Source: Streptomyces sp. NBC_00457
GTDB taxonomy: Bacteria > Actinomycetota > Actinomycetes > Streptomycetales > Streptomycetaceae
DNA: 64,000 bases
Assembly: GCF_036014015.1 (NCBI RefSeq)
Contig: NZ_CP107905.1
Location: forward strand, 2,170,001 to 2,234,000
Direction: 5' to 3'
In this document: in pieces, positions 62,082-64,000 of the stretch
How positions within the stretch are numbered: position 1 is the first letter of the stretch
How the letters are laid out: each line of letters opens with the position of its first letter
Program-made: the position numbers and the translations under genes
Notes under the pieces: generated by a model
Seen by the model: only the letters and a program-made list of their open reading frames with translations
What the model was told of the DNA's origin: nothing
Databases searched by the model: none

Positions 62082-62987
62082 TCAGCCGGTCCGGACCGCC
62101 GTGTGGACCGTGCGGGCCGACAGGATGAACAGGTCCGGGCGGTGGTGGACGCTTGCCTTGTCGTCGGGGTCGATGAGGCGGTCGAGGGTGGCGCGGTCGG
62201 TGGCGTCGAGGCTGTCGCCGAGGGTCTCGCGGTAGCGGGAGAGGGTGGCGGCGGCGACGGTGCGCGCCCGGTCGGGGGCCGGGGCGGGCAGGTCGAGCAG
62301 GAAGCTGCGGGTGCCGGTGGGCTTCAGGCCGGCGGCGGTCATCAGGGCCGGCCAGTCCTCGGCCACGGCCACACTGCCCGGCAGCGCTGCCCGCATCTGC
62401 GTGAACCACTCCTCCTGCACAGCATCGAGACGCGCCTGCAGGCCCGGGCGCCCGATCCCGATGTCGCGCGGCAGGAAGCGCGTGGGCAGGCCGCCCTCCA
62501 CCAGCGCGAGCGTGCCGCCGAACGTCAGCCGCTCACCGTAGGCCGCGATCGCGGCGCGCTGGTCGCCGAGGTGGTGCAGGCTGTGGCTGGCCCAGATCAG
62601 ATCGGCCGGGTAGTCCAAGTCGGCCATGATGTCCGGCAGTTCACCGGCGAGCGTACCGAAGCGGTCCGCGACGCCGAGCCGCTGCGCCCGCGCGCGGGCC
62701 CGCTCCAGCAGTGGCTCGGAGCCGTCGACGGCGACCACCCGGGCGCCGGGGAAGGCGTCGGCGAGCAGACAGGAGACGACGCCGGGCCCGCTGCCCGCGT
62801 CGACGATCAGCCCCGGCTCGGTCTGCTTCTTGCCGAGCCAGGCGAGCGCACGCTCGTGCAAGGGCGTGTACAGCTCCGCCTGCGCCTCCAGCAGCGGGGC
62901 CATCTCCGCCCAGTCGATGTCGGTGTGATCGTGGTGGTGACGGTGCTGGTGGTCGTGCTCATGCTGATGCTGGTGGTCGTGCGCCAT
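62082..62987 (-). CDS. SAM-dependent methyltransferase with His-rich N-terminus
   Basis: This is a 301-residue protein. Residues 2-22 contain about a dozen histidines alternating with Asp, Gln and Glu (AHDHQHQHEHDHQHRHHHDH). A class I methyltransferase fold follows: LIVDAGSGPGVVSCLL (SAM motif I), VVAVDGSEPLLERA (motif II), ADLIWASHSLHHLGD (motif IV) and LALVEGGLPTRFLP. The substrate is unknown. The His tail should bind Zn, Ni or Cu. It is divergent from a PhyH-type oxygenase gene across 138 bases, so the two may be co-regulated. Confidence 0.88.
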   Translation of the reverse strand: MAHDHQHQHEHDHQHRHHHDHTDIDWAEMAPLLEAQAELYTPLHERALAWLGKKQTEPGLIVDAGSGPGVVSCLLADAFPGARVVAVDGSEPLLERARARAQRLGVADRFGTLAGELPDIMADLDYPADLIWASHSLHHLGDQRAAIAAYGERLTFGGTLALVEGGLPTRFLPRDIGIGRPGLQARLDAVQEEWFTQMRAALPGSVAVAEDWPALMTAAGLKPTGTRSFLLDLPAPAPDRARTVAAATLSRYRETLGDSLDATDRATLDRLIDPDDKASVHHRPDLFILSARTVHTAVRTG

Positions 62988-63125
62988 GGTGGTCAGCCTC
63001 TCGTCCGCGTACCGCCAGCGTGCTCCGACGCACCGCGAACAGGCAATCGGAGTTGCCGCCGCAGCAAAAAACACGGCGCCGAAAATCGGATGCGCCGCCT
63101 GCCGCCGGTCGCCCAGGATGGCCCC

Positions 63126-63896
63126 ATGGACGACGTGATGGTGGAGCGGTTCCTCGAAGACGGGTTCGTGAAGATCGAGGGCGCTTTCCCGCCCCGCGTC
63201 GCCGAGCACTGCGCGCGACTGCTGTGGCGGGAGACCGGGTACGACCCGGAGGATCCGGGCACCTGGAAGGACCCGGTGCACTGGGTCTACGACATGGCAC
63301 AGGGCCCCTTCGCGGCCGCCGCCAACACCCCCGCTCTACACGAGGCGTTGGACCTGCTGGTGGGTGAGGACCGCTGGCAGTCCCGCTACTCGCTGGGCAC
63401 CTTCCCGCTGCGGTTCCCGCACGAGGAGGAACCGGACGACGCGGGCTGGCACATCGAGGGCAGCTACGTCCCCGAGGGCGCCGAGCACCCCCACACGAAC
63501 CTGCGCTCGAAGGACCGCGCCCTGCTGATGCTGTTCCTGTTCAGCGAGGTCACCGAGGCCAACGCCCCGACCCGCATCCGGGTCGGCTCACATCTCGACG
63601 TACCACCGGTCCTGGCGCCGTACGGCGAGACGGGCGCCTCCTACCTGGAGCTCGGCCCGAAGGTCGCCGAAGCCTCCGCCCACCGCCCCCTCGCCCACGC
63701 CACCGGCCGCCCCGGCGACGTCTACCTCTGCCACCCCTTCCTCGTCCACGCCGCCCAGCCCCACCACGGCACCCACCCCCGCTTCATGGCCCAGCCAAAC
63801 CTCCTCCCGGCAAAGCCCATCGAACTGGAGCGCCCCGATGCCGACTACTCAGCGGTGGAATTCGCAATCCGCCGGGGCTTGGACAGAGAGAACTGA
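63126..63896 (+). CDS. Phytanoyl-CoA dioxygenase (PhyH) family protein
   Basis: This is a 256-residue protein. VERFLEDGFVKIEGAFPPRV is the usual PhyH opening. The first metal site reads GWHIEGSYVPEG, where the common His-x-Asp has Glu in place of Asp. The second His is in CHPFLVHAAQPHHG, and Arg in HPRFMAQPN would bind 2-oxoglutarate. These non-haem iron enzymes hydroxylate small molecules. The Glu may mean altered metal binding. A Streptomyces-type intergenic repeat follows. Confidence 0.87.
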   Translation: MDDVMVERFLEDGFVKIEGAFPPRVAEHCARLLWRETGYDPEDPGTWKDPVHWVYDMAQGPFAAAANTPALHEALDLLVGEDRWQSRYSLGTFPLRFPHEEEPDDAGWHIEGSYVPEGAEHPHTNLRSKDRALLMLFLFSEVTEANAPTRIRVGSHLDVPPVLAPYGETGASYLELGPKVAEASAHRPLAHATGRPGDVYLCHPFLVHAAQPHHGTHPRFMAQPNLLPAKPIELERPDADYSAVEFAIRRGLDREN

Positions 63897-63926
63897 CCAA
63901 CCCCGGCGGACTACAACGCGCCCTTC

Positions 63927-63973
63927 AGGGGCGCGGGGAACTGCGCGACCAGCCACAGCCGGCCCGCAGCCGC
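63927..63973. repeat. Streptomyces-type dispersed intergenic hairpin repeat
   Basis: AGGGGCGCGGGGAACTGCGC followed by GACCAGCCACAGC and GCCCGCAGCCGCAG matches, from memory, a family of short repeats scattered between genes in Streptomyces genomes. GCGC/GCGC arms can pair. The function is unknown; it sits 30 bases after the PhyH stop, so it may work as a terminator. Confidence 0.6.
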
Positions 63974-64000
63974 AGTCATCGCACTACGACAACGGCGGAT

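Overview
The window is high-GC actinobacterial DNA. Codon use, frequent GTG starts, ATGA/GTGA gene overlaps, Tat-type leaders, an EboA/MIPS gene set and a typical Streptomyces intergenic hairpin repeat at the right edge all point to a Streptomyces chromosome, outside the rRNA and core ribosomal regions.

Layout. (1) 1-5803: a tight plus-strand operon of nucleotide-type enzymes (thymidylate-synthase-like, NDK-like, radical SAM, DEDD exonuclease, P-loop protein). It ends in an aldo/keto reductase gene that is cut in two by a 1,632-bp element (3645-5276). The element has TGTC...GACA ends, a 5-bp target duplication (CCCTG) and one coiled-coil gene, but no recognisable transposase. (2) 5804-10924: a decayed integrative element with a replication-relaxation protein, a palindrome/repeat-rich non-coding stretch, an XRE regulator and a large serine recombinase. 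The recombinase C-terminus is encoded inside a tRNA-Leu(GAG) gene. (3) 11083-21576: oxalate catabolism, with an aldehyde dehydrogenase, SucCD-like CoA ligase, a TPP enzyme (probable oxalyl-CoA decarboxylase), formyl-CoA transferase, an NDP-forming acyl-CoA synthetase and an OFA-type antiporter. (4) 21637-30558: an Ebo-type metabolite-traffic operon (eboF, eboE, eboB, eboA, eboC homologues) with extra TIM-barrel isomerases and an inositol-3-phosphate synthase where EboD would be expected. (5) 30781-42135: a glycoside or sugar catabolic cluster, with ThuA/DUF1080, a glucose/sorbosone-type dehydrogenase, a TIM-barrel isomerase, a Gfo/Idh/MocA dehydrogenase, an RbsABC-like transporter and a ROK repressor. 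(6) 42306-52239: a GntR/FadR regulator, KAS III, a second OFA antiporter with a 44-residue small subunit, and a five-gene operon for formate oxidation. The formate dehydrogenase catalytic chain is split and its pieces are re-ordered. (7) 52928-63896: a secreted sialidase, a propeller protein, an SBF-type transporter, a LysR regulator, an acyl-CoA synthetase, oxidoreductases, a His-rich methyltransferase and a PhyH-type oxygenase.

How it works together (inference): oxalate enters through the OFA carriers, is activated by Frc and decarboxylated to formyl-CoA by the TPP enzyme. Frc releases formate, which the NAD-type formate dehydrogenase oxidises to CO2. A near-identical 12-bp motif (ACTGTAKRCAAT) lies in front of both the oxc and the formate dehydrogenase operons, and its left part also lies in front of the GntR gene. 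This suggests that one regulator controls both halves of the pathway.
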